Assembly (NCBI RefSeq): GCF_003206645.1
Contig: NZ_PZJP01000005.1
Location: 432,904-496,903, forward strand
Direction: 5' to 3'
DNA length: 64,000 nt
Source: Salinicola aestuarinus
GTDB lineage: Bacteria > Pseudomonadota > Gammaproteobacteria > Pseudomonadales > Halomonadaceae
Below the pieces are notes generated by a model. It was not told where the DNA came from. It ran no database searches and saw only the letters and a list, made by a program, of their open reading frames with translations. Numbering within the stretch: position 1 is the first letter of the stretch; each line of letters opens with the position of its first letter. A program made the translations under genes and the position numbers. Positions 56,441-64,000 of the stretch are shown piece after piece.

Positions 56441-57379
56441 TCAGCTCGCCGTCACGCTGGCAGGCTCGTCATCGACGCCGGCCCGGGCTTCCGCCTCGAC
56501 GAACACGCGTTTAACGCTCTCGTGCTGCTGCTTGATTCGCTTGTCCAGCTCGGCGATGGTCCGCTCGATACGCTCGGCTTGAGTGCCTCGGGCGAAGCGG
56601 ACACTCAGATTCACCAGCACGAAATCGGGGCCCATGTGCATGGTCAGTACCTCGTTGACCTCGTCGATACCGTCGGCGGCGCGTGCCAACTGACGAATGT
56701 CCTCGACCACGTGGCGGTTGGCGCTCTCGCCAATCAGCAGACCCTTGGTCTCCGAGGCGAGCCAGATCGCGGTGCCGCCGAGGATCAGACCGATGACCAC
56801 CGAGGCGATGCCGTCGAAGATCGCCAGGCCCGTCCACTGGCTCAGCCCGACGCCGGCCAGGGCTACCGTCAATCCCAGCAGCGCAGCAGAGTCTTCGAAG
56901 ACGACCACGAACAGCGACGGGTCCTTGCCGCGGTGAACCGCTTCGAGATAGCTCCACTTGCCTTTGGTCTTGCGAAAGGCGTTGAGCGCGAAGGCCCATG
57001 AAGCGCCCTCGAACAGGATTCCCAGCCCGAGGACGATGTAGTTGATCAGCGGCGACTCGATCGGCTCGGGATTCATGATGTGGATCACGCCCTCGTAGAG
57101 CGAGACGCCAGAGCCGATGGCGAAGATCAATAGCGCGACCACGAAGCTCCAGAAGTAGACCTCTTTACCGTGGCCGAACGGGAACTCGGGACTTGCCGGG
57201 CGTTGGGCGCGCTTCATGCCCAGCAGCAGCAGAATCTGATTGCCCGTGTCTACCACGGAGTGAATGCCCTCGGAGAGCATCGCCGAGCTACCGGTGAGGG
57301 TCGCGGCGACGAACTTGGTGACGGCGATGGCTAGGTTGCCGCCCATGGCCGCATAAATGACCGCTTTGGATTCCGCCAT
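56441..57379 (-). CDS. Cation diffusion facilitator (CDF) metal efflux transporter
   Basis: 312 residues, about six helices. The second-helix site SEGIHSVVDTGNQ supplies His/Asp (HxxxD), the fifth-helix site FDGIASVVIG-region and VFEDSAALLGL further ligands; the last 90 residues are the cytoplasmic CDF domain (MHMGPDFVLVNLSVRF). The FEDSAA form is close to SLC30A9/ZnT9-like bacterial members. Substrate probably Zn2+ or Fe2+/Mn2+. GGGAG precedes ATG 57379. Convergent with the cold-shock gene. Confidence 0.88.
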   Translation of the reverse strand: MAESKAVIYAAMGGNLAIAVTKFVAATLTGSSAMLSEGIHSVVDTGNQILLLLGMKRAQRPASPEFPFGHGKEVYFWSFVVALLIFAIGSGVSLYEGVIHIMNPEPIESPLINYIVLGLGILFEGASWAFALNAFRKTKGKWSYLEAVHRGKDPSLFVVVFEDSAALLGLTVALAGVGLSQWTGLAIFDGIASVVIGLILGGTAIWLASETKGLLIGESANRHVVEDIRQLARAADGIDEVNEVLTMHMGPDFVLVNLSVRFARGTQAERIERTIAELDKRIKQQHESVKRVFVEAEARAGVDDEPASVTAS

Positions 57380-57505
57380 TGTCAGACTCCCTGTCCTGGC
57401 CGCGGTTTGCGGCGCTGGCGTGATGGGCTATTGCCACCCCTGGCCGGTGCGGGGGCACCGGCTGATAGGGGGTATGGATTCGTCGATTGTCAGGTCGCTG
57501 ACACG

Positions 57506-57898
57506 TCAGCGACCGGAGTCCGGCCAGCTGATGGCGTTCTCCGTGCCATCCGGCAGCACCTGCCAGAAACGGTCGGGATCGTCTCCCGGCTGCCAGCCAC
57601 CGAGCGAGCAGCGAGCCTCGCAGCCGAGAGCCACTGCGGCCTCGCGGGCACAGTCGGTGTCCCGAGGCCAGGGGGTGGCATCGCAGTCGAACCACAGGCT
57701 CGCGAAGCGGTCCGCGGCACGCTCGACCAGCATGATGCCGATGCTTGTCGACTCACCGCTGGCCCGCGCATGCCAGATCCCTCGCTTGCCCTTAGAGAGG
57801 GTGAGGGCATCGTCACCGAGGCGCTCCCCCAGCCATGCGGCGATGGCGTCGATGTCGACGTCGGCGAGATAGATTTCGATATCGGGAAAACGCTCCAT
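57506..57898 (-). CDS. Conserved hypothetical protein downstream of dapE
   Basis: 130 residues. Contains FPDIEIYLADVDIDAIAAWL near the start, then WFDCDATPWPRDTDCAREA and WQPGDDPDRFWQ, acidic and without membrane segments. Similar small proteins follow dapE in other gammaproteobacteria, as far as I recall. Seven bases after the dapE stop, AGGA before ATG 57898. No function known. Confidence 0.75.
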   Translation of the reverse strand: MERFPDIEIYLADVDIDAIAAWLGERLGDDALTLSKGKRGIWHARASGESTSIGIMLVERAADRFASLWFDCDATPWPRDTDCAREAAVALGCEARCSLGGWQPGDDPDRFWQVLPDGTENAISWPDSGR

Positions 57899-57905
57899 GA
57901 CTTCC

Positions 57906-59078
57906 TCAGGTAAGCAGCCGGACGAGAATGGTTTCGTAGATACGGCTCAACGTGTCGAGATCGTTGGCACGGATGCGTTCGTCGATCTGATGGATGGTTG
58001 CATTGACCGGCCCCAGTTCGATGACCTGGGTGCCGAGCGTGGCGATGAAGCGCCCGTCGGAGGTGCCCCCGGCGGTCGAGAGCGCCGGTTGCTGTGTCGA
58101 GACTTCTTGGCAGGCGCTCCGGGCGGCATCGAGTAGCGCGCCGCCCGAGGTCAGAAATGGCTTGCCGTTGAGCGTCCAGTCGAGGCGGTAGTCGAGACCG
58201 TGGTGCTCCAGGATCGCCTCCACCCGCTGCTCAAGCGCCTTGGCGGTCACCTCAGTGGAGTAGCGGAAATTGAACGTCACCTCGAGTGCGCCCGGCACCA
58301 CATTGGTCGCGCCGGTGCCGCCGTGAACGTTGGAGATCTGGAAGCTCGTCGCCGGGAAGAAGTCGTTGCCTTCGTCCCAGTGCTCCTCGACTAGTGCCTG
58401 TAGTGCGCCCAGCGCCTGATGGATCGGGTTGCGGGCCAGATGCGGGTAGGCGACGTGCCCCTGGATACCGCGTACCTGCAGCACGCCGCCGAGCGAACCG
58501 CGGCGGCCATTCTTGATCACATCCCCCACGTGGCGGGTGGACGAAGGCTCGCCGACGATGCAGTACTCGAGGGCTTCGTTGCGCTCGCGCAGGCGTTCCA
58601 CCACCGCGCGGGTTCCGTGGATCGCCGGCCCTTCTTCGTCCGCGGTAATCAGGAACGCCAGCCGCCCGTCGTGGTCGGGATGATCGGCAACGAAGCGCTC
58701 GACGGCCGTCACCATCGCCGCGAGACTGCCCTTCATGTCGGCGGCACCGCGGCCGCGCAGGAAGCCGGCTTCGTCGACGTGTGGCGAGAAGGGCGGCGAG
58801 GCCCACTCGCTCTCCGGGCCACTCGGTACCACGTCAGTATGACCGGCAAAGGCCAGCGTGGGGCCGTGCTGGCCTCGGGTCGCCCAGAAGTTGTCGATGC
58901 CGCTGATCGTCATCCGTTCGACGCTGAAGCCGAGGCGCTCCAGCCGCGCGATCATGAGTGCCTGGCAGCCGTGATCGTCAGGGGTCACCGACGGCCGCGC
59001 GATCAGCTCGAGGGCGAGCGCCAGTGTGGCCGAGTGGGCAGTGGACGTTGGCGCGGGCGTCGGGGACGCTTGAGTCAT
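57906..59078 (-). CDS. dapE: Succinyl-diaminopimelate desuccinylase
   Basis: 390 residues. Removes succinate from N-succinyl-LL-diaminopimelate in lysine/peptidoglycan precursor synthesis. Metal ligands: His in [11 protein letters not shown], Asp in [15 protein letters not shown], the Glu pair in ITADEEGPA, and His near the end in [12 protein letters not shown] 59078 has GGAAG and begins a variable Thr/Pro-rich 20 residues; the frame runs further upstream but without family match. 23 bases after dapD. Confidence 0.95.
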   Translation of the reverse strand: MTQASPTPAPTSTAHSATLALALELIARPSVTPDDHGCQALMIARLERLGFSVERMTISGIDNFWATRGQHGPTLAFAGHTDVVPSGPESEWASPPFSPHVDEAGFLRGRGAADMKGSLAAMVTAVERFVADHPDHDGRLAFLITADEEGPAIHGTRAVVERLRERNEALEYCIVGEPSSTRHVGDVIKNGRRGSLGGVLQVRGIQGHVAYPHLARNPIHQALGALQALVEEHWDEGNDFFPATSFQISNVHGGTGATNVVPGALEVTFNFRYSTEVTAKALEQRVEAILEHHGLDYRLDWTLNGKPFLTSGGALLDAARSACQEVSTQQPALSTAGGTSDGRFIATLGTQVIELGPVNATIHQIDERIRANDLDTLSRIYETILVRLLT

Positions 59079-59101
59079 GTAGGGCTTCCGGTCGGCGCGA
59101 A

Positions 59102-60136
59102 TCAATTGTGGGCGTGGAGCGCTTCGTTCAAGGCGATCGCACTCTTGTTGGTCAGGCACTCGACGCGCCCGCTCTGCGAATTACGGCGCAGCAGCAGATC
59201 GTCCTGGCCGGCCAGCTCGCGTCCGGCAACCACACCCGCGTCGTTTTTCTCATCGTCGAGTAGGGTGACCTTGGTGCCGGCCGTCACGTAGAGACCTGCT
59301 TCCACGGTGCAGCGGTCGCCCAGCGGAATGCCGATGCCGGCGTTGGCGCCGATCAGGCAGCCTTCCCCGACCTTGATGACGATGTTGCCTCCGCCGGAGA
59401 GCGTGCCCATGGTGGAGCAGCCGCCGCCGAGATCCGAGCCTTGACCGACGAACACGCCCGCGGCGATGCGTCCTTCGACCATGCCCGGACCTTCGGTGCC
59501 GGCGTTGAAGTTGCAGAACCCTTCGTGCATGACCGTGGTGCCTTCCCCGAGGTAGGCGCCGAGGCGCACGCGGGCGGTGTCGGCGATGCGGATCCCCTTG
59601 GGTACGACGTAGTCCACCATCTTGGGGAACTTGTCGACGCAGTCGACGGAGAGCGGGCGGCCAGCGAGACGCGCCTTGAGCTGGCGCCCCGGAAGTTCTT
59701 CGACGTCGATGGCGCCTTCGCTGCTCCAGGCGATGTTCTTGAGCAGACCGAACATGCCGTCCAGCTTGATGCCGTGAGGCTTCACCAGCCGGTGCGAGAG
59801 CAGATGCAGCTTGAGGTAGACCTCTGGGACGCTGGCCGGGGCGTGGTCTTCGGCGAGAAAGACCGCGACCAGCGGACGCTGCGAATCGGCGAACGTCTCG
59901 GCGATCTCGGCCTGGTCGACGAAGCCACCCTCGCGCAGTGCCAGTGCCAGGCTCGCGCAGTGCTCGGGCAGAAAGCTCACCGCTTCCGCGTCGCTACGAT
60001 TCTCGTCATCACCGAGCGCCCCGCGCACGATCTCGACGAGCTTGGCATCAGGGCGGTACTGCGGTGCCGGATAGTAGACTTCGAGCCAGTCGCCCTGGCC
60101 GTTCTGGGTGCCGATTCCTAGCGCGAAGCTCAGCAT
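59102..60136 (-). CDS. dapD: 2,3,4,5-tetrahydropyridine-2,6-dicarboxylate N-succinyltransferase
   Basis: 344 residues, the Pseudomonas-type long DapD. Succinylates the cyclic lysine-pathway intermediate, the step before DapC and DapE. The central part shows hexapeptide repeats of a left-handed beta helix ([24 protein letters not shown] in parts, [24 protein letters not shown]). ATG 60136 has GGAG upstream. It forms with dapE a lysine-pathway operon. Confidence 0.95.
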   Translation of the reverse strand: MLSFALGIGTQNGQGDWLEVYYPAPQYRPDAKLVEIVRGALGDDENRSDAEAVSFLPEHCASLALALREGGFVDQAEIAETFADSQRPLVAVFLAEDHAPASVPEVYLKLHLLSHRLVKPHGIKLDGMFGLLKNIAWSSEGAIDVEELPGRQLKARLAGRPLSVDCVDKFPKMVDYVVPKGIRIADTARVRLGAYLGEGTTVMHEGFCNFNAGTEGPGMVEGRIAAGVFVGQGSDLGGGCSTMGTLSGGGNIVIKVGEGCLIGANAGIGIPLGDRCTVEAGLYVTAGTKVTLLDDEKNDAGVVAGRELAGQDDLLLRRNSQSGRVECLTNKSAIALNEALHAHN

Positions 60137-60225
60137 CGTTAACTCCTGTCGTAGCGGTACGTCGTGAAAGAGGTGTCGGATCGTCTTCGGGGGAGCCGTC
60201 CGAGCAAGCGCGGCCCGGCGCCGGT

Positions 60226-60573
60226 TCAGTCGCTGGCCCCTGCGTAGACGCTGCGGTCCAGACCGACGATGAGGGCGTCGTCACGGGACAGCAGCGGACG
60301 CTTGATCAAGGTGGGATGAGCGAGCATCAGCTCGCGGGCCCGGTCGCTGTCGAGGGGATGTTTGTCGGCGGCGTCGAGCTGACGCCAGGTCGTGCTGCGG
60401 GTATTGAGCAGCGTCTGCCAGTCAACGCGGGCGAGAAAGGCGTCGAGCGTCGCGGCATCGAGACCGTCGTCACGCAGATCGTGATAGTCGAAGTCGACGT
60501 TGCGCGCATCGAGGAGACGGCGCGCCTTGCGACAGCTGTCGCAGTTTTTGATGCCGTAGAGCGTGGTAGTCAT
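60226..60573 (-). CDS. ArsC/Spx-like reductase family protein (YffB type)
   Basis: 115 residues. Thioredoxin-like ArsC fold: TTLYGIKNCDSCRKARRLLDARN has CxxC, WQTLLNTRSTTWRQL and HPTLIKRPLL are the family blocks. YffB proteins are usually annotated as arsenate-reductase-like; activity unproven. It is located between glnD and dapD; in E. coli yffB lies next to dapE, supporting the name. ATG 60573 is close to glnD, weak Shine-Dalgarno. Confidence 0.88.
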   Translation of the reverse strand: MTTTLYGIKNCDSCRKARRLLDARNVDFDYHDLRDDGLDAATLDAFLARVDWQTLLNTRSTTWRQLDAADKHPLDSDRARELMLAHPTLIKRPLLSRDDALIVGLDRSVYAGASD

Positions 60574-60680
60574 GACAGCCGATCGTCGCGGGTTCGAGGG
60601 CGCCGATTATAGGCGCGCGTCGACGGGGGCTCAAACCGGGACGTCCGAGGCAGCGCCCCGGCTAGCGTCCCGGACGCCCG

Positions 60681-63353
60681 TCATACGTCGAGCACTTCGC
60701 AAAGCCGTTCACGCAGGCGCGCCTGCGCGGCGGCATCGGTCAATGGTTGGCCCTGTTTGTCGGTAATGAAGAAAACATCCTCCACACGCTCGCCGAGAGT
60801 GGCGATCTTGGCGGCGGAGAGCGCGATGTCCTGCTCCATGAAGACCCGGCCGACGCGGGCCAGCAGTCCCGGGCGGTCCGGGGCGACGAGCTCGAGCGCG
60901 GTGCGCGCGTTGGCCGGATCCTGCTCGATGGTGACCTCGATCGGTACCTTGAAATGCTTGAGCTGTCGCGGCGTGTGACGCGTGACGATCTGCGGGTAGT
61001 CGTCCGGATCGTCGAGCTCCTCGACCAGATGGCGGCGGATATCCTCGAGGTTGGCCGGGTCGCAGATGGCATCGCCATTGTCGTCGAGGAGGATGAACGT
61101 GTTGAGCGTCCAGTCGTCGCTGGAGGTGGCGATGCGGGCGTCGTGAATGGAGAGCCCGAGCTGTTCGATCGCAGCGGCGGTGGCCGCGAACAGGTCATCC
61201 ACCGACCGGGTATGAATGAAGGTCTTGGTGCCGCCCTCGCTGATCTCCTCGCTGGGTGCGCTGACCAGCACCAGTGGCAGCCCCGTATCATGGTGATCGA
61301 GAATGCCCTGGGTCTGCCAGACGATCTCCCCGGCGGTGTACTGCAGGAAGTAGTCCTCGCCGAAGGTTTGCCACAGCGTTTCGACGCGGTCGACATCGTC
61401 TCGGCTCGTTTCGAGCAGTGCCTTCGCTTCCTGACGGGTCTCGACGGCCCAGTCGTGACGGTCCACCGTGTTGTCTAGGCCTCGCCGCAGGACGCGGCGT
61501 GTCTCGGTGTAGAGCTGGCGCATCAATGAGGCGCGCCAGCCGTTCCAGAGCGAGGGATTGGTCGCACTGATATCGGCGACGGTCAGGGCGTAGAGATAGT
61601 TCAGGTGAATCTCGTCGCCCACCGTGCGGGCGAAAGCATGAATTATGTCGGGATCGGAGATGTCGCGCTTCTGGGCGGTCTTCGACATCAGCAGGTGCTG
61701 TTCCACCAGCCACGCGACCAGCCGGGTATCCCAGGCCGACAGATCGTGACGACGGCAGAAGTCGGCGGCATCGACGGCGCCGAGCAGCGAGTGATCCCCG
61801 CCGCGCCCCTTGCCGATATCGTGATAGAGCCCGGCGATCCATAGCAGTTCGAGCTTGGGCAGCTTGTGGATCACTTCACTGGCAACGGTGTACTCGTCGC
61901 TGTCGCGCTGGGTGCGGAAACGTTGCAGAAAGCTGAGCAGCCGCAGGGTATGGGCATCGACGGTGTAGACGTGGAAGAGGTCGTGCTGCATCAGGCCGAC
62001 CGCCTCGCCAAACTCCGGCAGATACTTGCCGAGCACGCCATAGCGATTCATCCGCGAAAGCTGTGTCGGCACGTCGCCGCCGCTGCGCAGCAGCTCCATG
62101 AAGAGACACTGATGACGAAGATCGTCGCGAAAGCTGCTGTCGATCAAGTGACGATGATCGCGAATCTGGCGAATGGTATCGGCACGGACGCCTTCGATTT
62201 CCGGGTGCTGAGCCATCAGTAGAAACAGCTCGAGGAGCGCACTCGGGCGACGCAGGAACACGTTGGCATCGTGCAGTTGAATGTAGCCGCCCCTGATCTC
62301 GAAGCGCGGATTGATCGGGTGCACCTGAAGCGTTTCGCCGCCGCGGAGAATGACCTCATCGAAGTGCTGCAGCAGCATGTCATTGAGACCGGCGAGCGCA
62401 GTGACGTGGCGGTAGTAGGCCTTCATGAACTGCTCGACGGCGAGCCGTCCCTCGATGTCGCGGTAGCCGAAGAGCGTGGCCAGGGCCCGCTGGTGGTCGA
62501 ACAGCAGCCGATCCTCGGCCCGTCCGGTCAGCATGTGCAGTGCGTAGCGGATCTGCCACAGAAACGCTTGTCCCTGGCTCAGGATGAGCAGTTCGGCGTC
62601 GTTCATGAAGCCCTGGGCGACCACGTCTTCGTAGCGCAACGGACCGAAATGGCGCTTGGCGACCCAGCCGATCATCTGGATGTCGCGAAGTCCACCGGGC
62701 GCGCTCTTGATATTGGGTTCGAGGTGGTACTCGGAGTTGTCGTGCTTGTGATGTCGAGCGATCTGCTCTTGCCACTTGGCTTCGAAGAAACTGGCGGAAG
62801 ACCACATGCGATCGGTCGCCAGGCGCTTGCGCATGGCGTCGCGAAGCCGCTCCGGGCCCGCGATGGTGCGCGTCTCGAGCAGGTTGGTGATGACCGTGAT
62901 ATCGGCTTTCGCCTCGCGCTCGCAGTCATTGAGCGAGCGCACGCTCTGGCCGATCTCGAGGCCGATGTCCCAGAGAAAGGTAATAAAGCCGGTGAGCGAT
63001 TCGCGAAACGGTGTGTCGTCGTCGGCCTCGAGCAGCAGCAGGAGGTCGATGTCGGAGCAGGGGTGCAGCTCGCCGCGACCGTAGCCGCCCGCGGCGAGCA
63101 GCGAAATGCCCTCAGGCCACTCAAAGCGCTCCCATGCCACCTGAAGCAGTCCGTCCAGACAGCGCGCCCGGCCGTAGACGAGGTCGCGGATATCGGTACC
63201 GTTGCGAAAGCGGGTGTCGAGACGCTCGCGAATGGTCTCGAGCGCCTGCTTATAGAGTGCAATGGGGTTGCGGCTACTGTTTGAGGCCTCGCGAAACGCT
63301 GCCACGTCGAAGAGGGAGTCGTCGGGCTGGAATCGGTAGTGGTGCAACAGCAT
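60681..63353 (-). CDS. glnD: Bifunctional uridylyltransferase/uridylyl-removing enzyme GlnD
   Basis: 890 residues. It uridylylates and deuridylylates PII in response to glutamine, setting nitrogen status. The nucleotidyltransferase site is GGYGRGELHPCSDIDLLLL (near residue 95), the HD domain for removal is LYHDIGKGRGGDHS (near 510), and two C-terminal ACT domains begin near 700 and 805 (ELVAPDRPGLLARVGRVFME). Length as in E. coli (890). Order map-glnD-dapD is conserved. Confidence 0.96.
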   Translation of the reverse strand: MLLHHYRFQPDDSLFDVAAFREASNSSRNPIALYKQALETIRERLDTRFRNGTDIRDLVYGRARCLDGLLQVAWERFEWPEGISLLAAGGYGRGELHPCSDIDLLLLLEADDDTPFRESLTGFITFLWDIGLEIGQSVRSLNDCEREAKADITVITNLLETRTIAGPERLRDAMRKRLATDRMWSSASFFEAKWQEQIARHHKHDNSEYHLEPNIKSAPGGLRDIQMIGWVAKRHFGPLRYEDVVAQGFMNDAELLILSQGQAFLWQIRYALHMLTGRAEDRLLFDHQRALATLFGYRDIEGRLAVEQFMKAYYRHVTALAGLNDMLLQHFDEVILRGGETLQVHPINPRFEIRGGYIQLHDANVFLRRPSALLELFLLMAQHPEIEGVRADTIRQIRDHRHLIDSSFRDDLRHQCLFMELLRSGGDVPTQLSRMNRYGVLGKYLPEFGEAVGLMQHDLFHVYTVDAHTLRLLSFLQRFRTQRDSDEYTVASEVIHKLPKLELLWIAGLYHDIGKGRGGDHSLLGAVDAADFCRRHDLSAWDTRLVAWLVEQHLLMSKTAQKRDISDPDIIHAFARTVGDEIHLNYLYALTVADISATNPSLWNGWRASLMRQLYTETRRVLRRGLDNTVDRHDWAVETRQEAKALLETSRDDVDRVETLWQTFGEDYFLQYTAGEIVWQTQGILDHHDTGLPLVLVSAPSEEISEGGTKTFIHTRSVDDLFAATAAAIEQLGLSIHDARIATSSDDWTLNTFILLDDNGDAICDPANLEDIRRHLVEELDDPDDYPQIVTRHTPRQLKHFKVPIEVTIEQDPANARTALELVAPDRPGLLARVGRVFMEQDIALSAAKIATLGERVEDVFFITDKQGQPLTDAAAQARLRERLCEVLDV

Positions 63354-63464
63354 GAAGGCGCGCGCTCCCGTTGGCGAGGCAGGGAAAGTGTCGGTCGACG
63401 ATCATGCCGGGTGCGACGTGATGGCGCCAGTGCTCGCCGAGCGCACCCGGCGAGCGTCTACCGT

Positions 63465-64000
63465 TCAGGCAGTGAGAAAGGAGAGGTCTTCGTCGCTGCG
63501 CGCGGTCAGGACTTCGACGCCGTTGTCGGTCACCAGCAGCGTGTGCTCCCACTGGGCGGAGAGACTCTTGTCCTTGGTCACGGCGGTCCATCCGTCCTTC
63601 AACACCTTGGTGCGGTACCCGCCGGCGTTGACCATGGGCTCGATGGTCAGGCACATGCCGGCGGCCAGCTCGGCGTCAGCGTCGGCGGCGTACCCGTCGT
63701 AGTGCAGCACCTGGGGTTCCTCGTGGAAACCCGCGCCGATCCCGTGACCGCAGAAGTCGCGGACCACGGAGTAGCCGAAGCCTTCGGCATGCGCCTGAAT
63801 GGCGCGAGCAATGGTCGAGAGCTTCACGCCGGGGCGAACTTCGGCCATACCTTTATAGAGGCACTCCTGGGTGATCCGGCAGAGGCGGTCGCCCTGGATG
63901 CTCTCGCCGACGACGAACATCATGCTGCTGTCGCCGTGGTAGCCGTCCGGCGTCTTCACGGTGATGTCGATGTTCATGATGTCGCCGTTCTTCAACTTCT
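63465..64000 (-). CDS. map: Methionine aminopeptidase type I (5' end cut off by window)
   Basis: The 3' part (about 178 codons) of the enzyme that removes initiator methionine. Visible metal-site pieces are GDSSMMFVVGE region with the Asp before it (NIDITV), HGIGAGFHEEPQVLHY with the His ligand and LTIEPMV with the Glu ligand. The N-terminal 80 or so residues lie beyond base 64000. It is transcribed toward glnD, as in E. coli. Confidence 0.96.
   Translation of the reverse strand, partial: KLKNGDIMNIDITVKTPDGYHGDSSMMFVVGESIQGDRLCRITQECLYKGMAEVRPGVKLSTIARAIQAHAEGFGYSVVRDFCGHGIGAGFHEEPQVLHYDGYAADADAELAAGMCLTIEPMVNAGGYRTKVLKDGWTAVTKDKSLSAQWEHTLLVTDNGVEVLTARSDEDLSFLTA

Overview
The window is GC-rich and gene-dense. 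It looks like a chromosomal segment of a halophilic gammaproteobacterium, most likely of the Halomonadaceae (Halomonas, Salinicola or Kushneria type). The reasons are the gene blocks typical of this class (rsmD/ftsY-ftsE-ftsX-rpoH; slmA-argB-algC-dut-coaBC; radC-rpmB-rpmG-mutM; map-glnD-dapD-dapE), strongly acidic proteins, and an acidic insertion in aconitase. The genus is an inference and was not tested by a search. I saw no rRNA or tRNA gene, CRISPR array, transposase, integrase or prophage.

Layout: 1-1269 is the 3' part of lysS. 1357-8378 is a minus-strand operon of an FAD amine/amino-acid oxidoreductase followed by a complete peptide-type ABC importer; a palindromic operator and a possible MarR remnant lie just upstream. 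8915-13696 holds a small acidic protein, a DHA2-type efflux pump, bolA, a holD-like gene overlapping the rimI region, zapB and rsmD. 13824-18210 is ftsY-ftsE-ftsX and rpoH. 18332-23923 is the minus-strand slmA, argB, algC, yaeQ, dut, coaBC block. 23999-27689 is an accessory insert (EthD-like protein, MFS pump, divergent LysR regulator, small exported protein) between coaBC and radC.

28135-32630 holds radC, rpmB-rpmG, mutM, rlmI, a DUF2007/zinc-ribbon protein and a thioesterase. 32824-37742 is a nitrogen/amine metabolism stretch: alanine dehydrogenase, then an IclR regulator-FAD oxidase-NhaC-type transporter cassette. trpS, a YeeE/YedE (thiosulfate-type) transporter and NAD-malic enzyme follow. 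42393-47705 is a minus-strand sugar ABC importer (binding protein, double ATPase, two permeases) with an SMP-30 lactonase, divergent from a GAF-histidine kinase/LuxR-type response regulator pair (47969-49893). acnA ends this part.

53114-55202 is a redox cluster: a CPXCG protein, an AhpC-type peroxiredoxin behind a very good OxyR site, and thioredoxin reductase behind a long leader hairpin. Then come slyX, an 18-bp tandem-repeat leader and a membrane-anchored cold-shock-domain protein. The window ends with a CDF metal transporter and the dapE, dapD, yffB-like, glnD, map block (minus strand, map cut by the window end).

The backbone is housekeeping (translation, division, DNA repair, lysine and arginine biosynthesis, nitrogen signalling). 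Four catabolic or transport cassettes interrupt it, each with its own regulator or operator. The least explained items are the hexapeptide-coding 18-bp repeats upstream of the membrane cold-shock protein, the enlarged HolD-like protein, the in-frame regulator remnant ahead of the oxidase-peptide importer operon, and several structured mRNA leaders (trxB, rpmBG, trpS).
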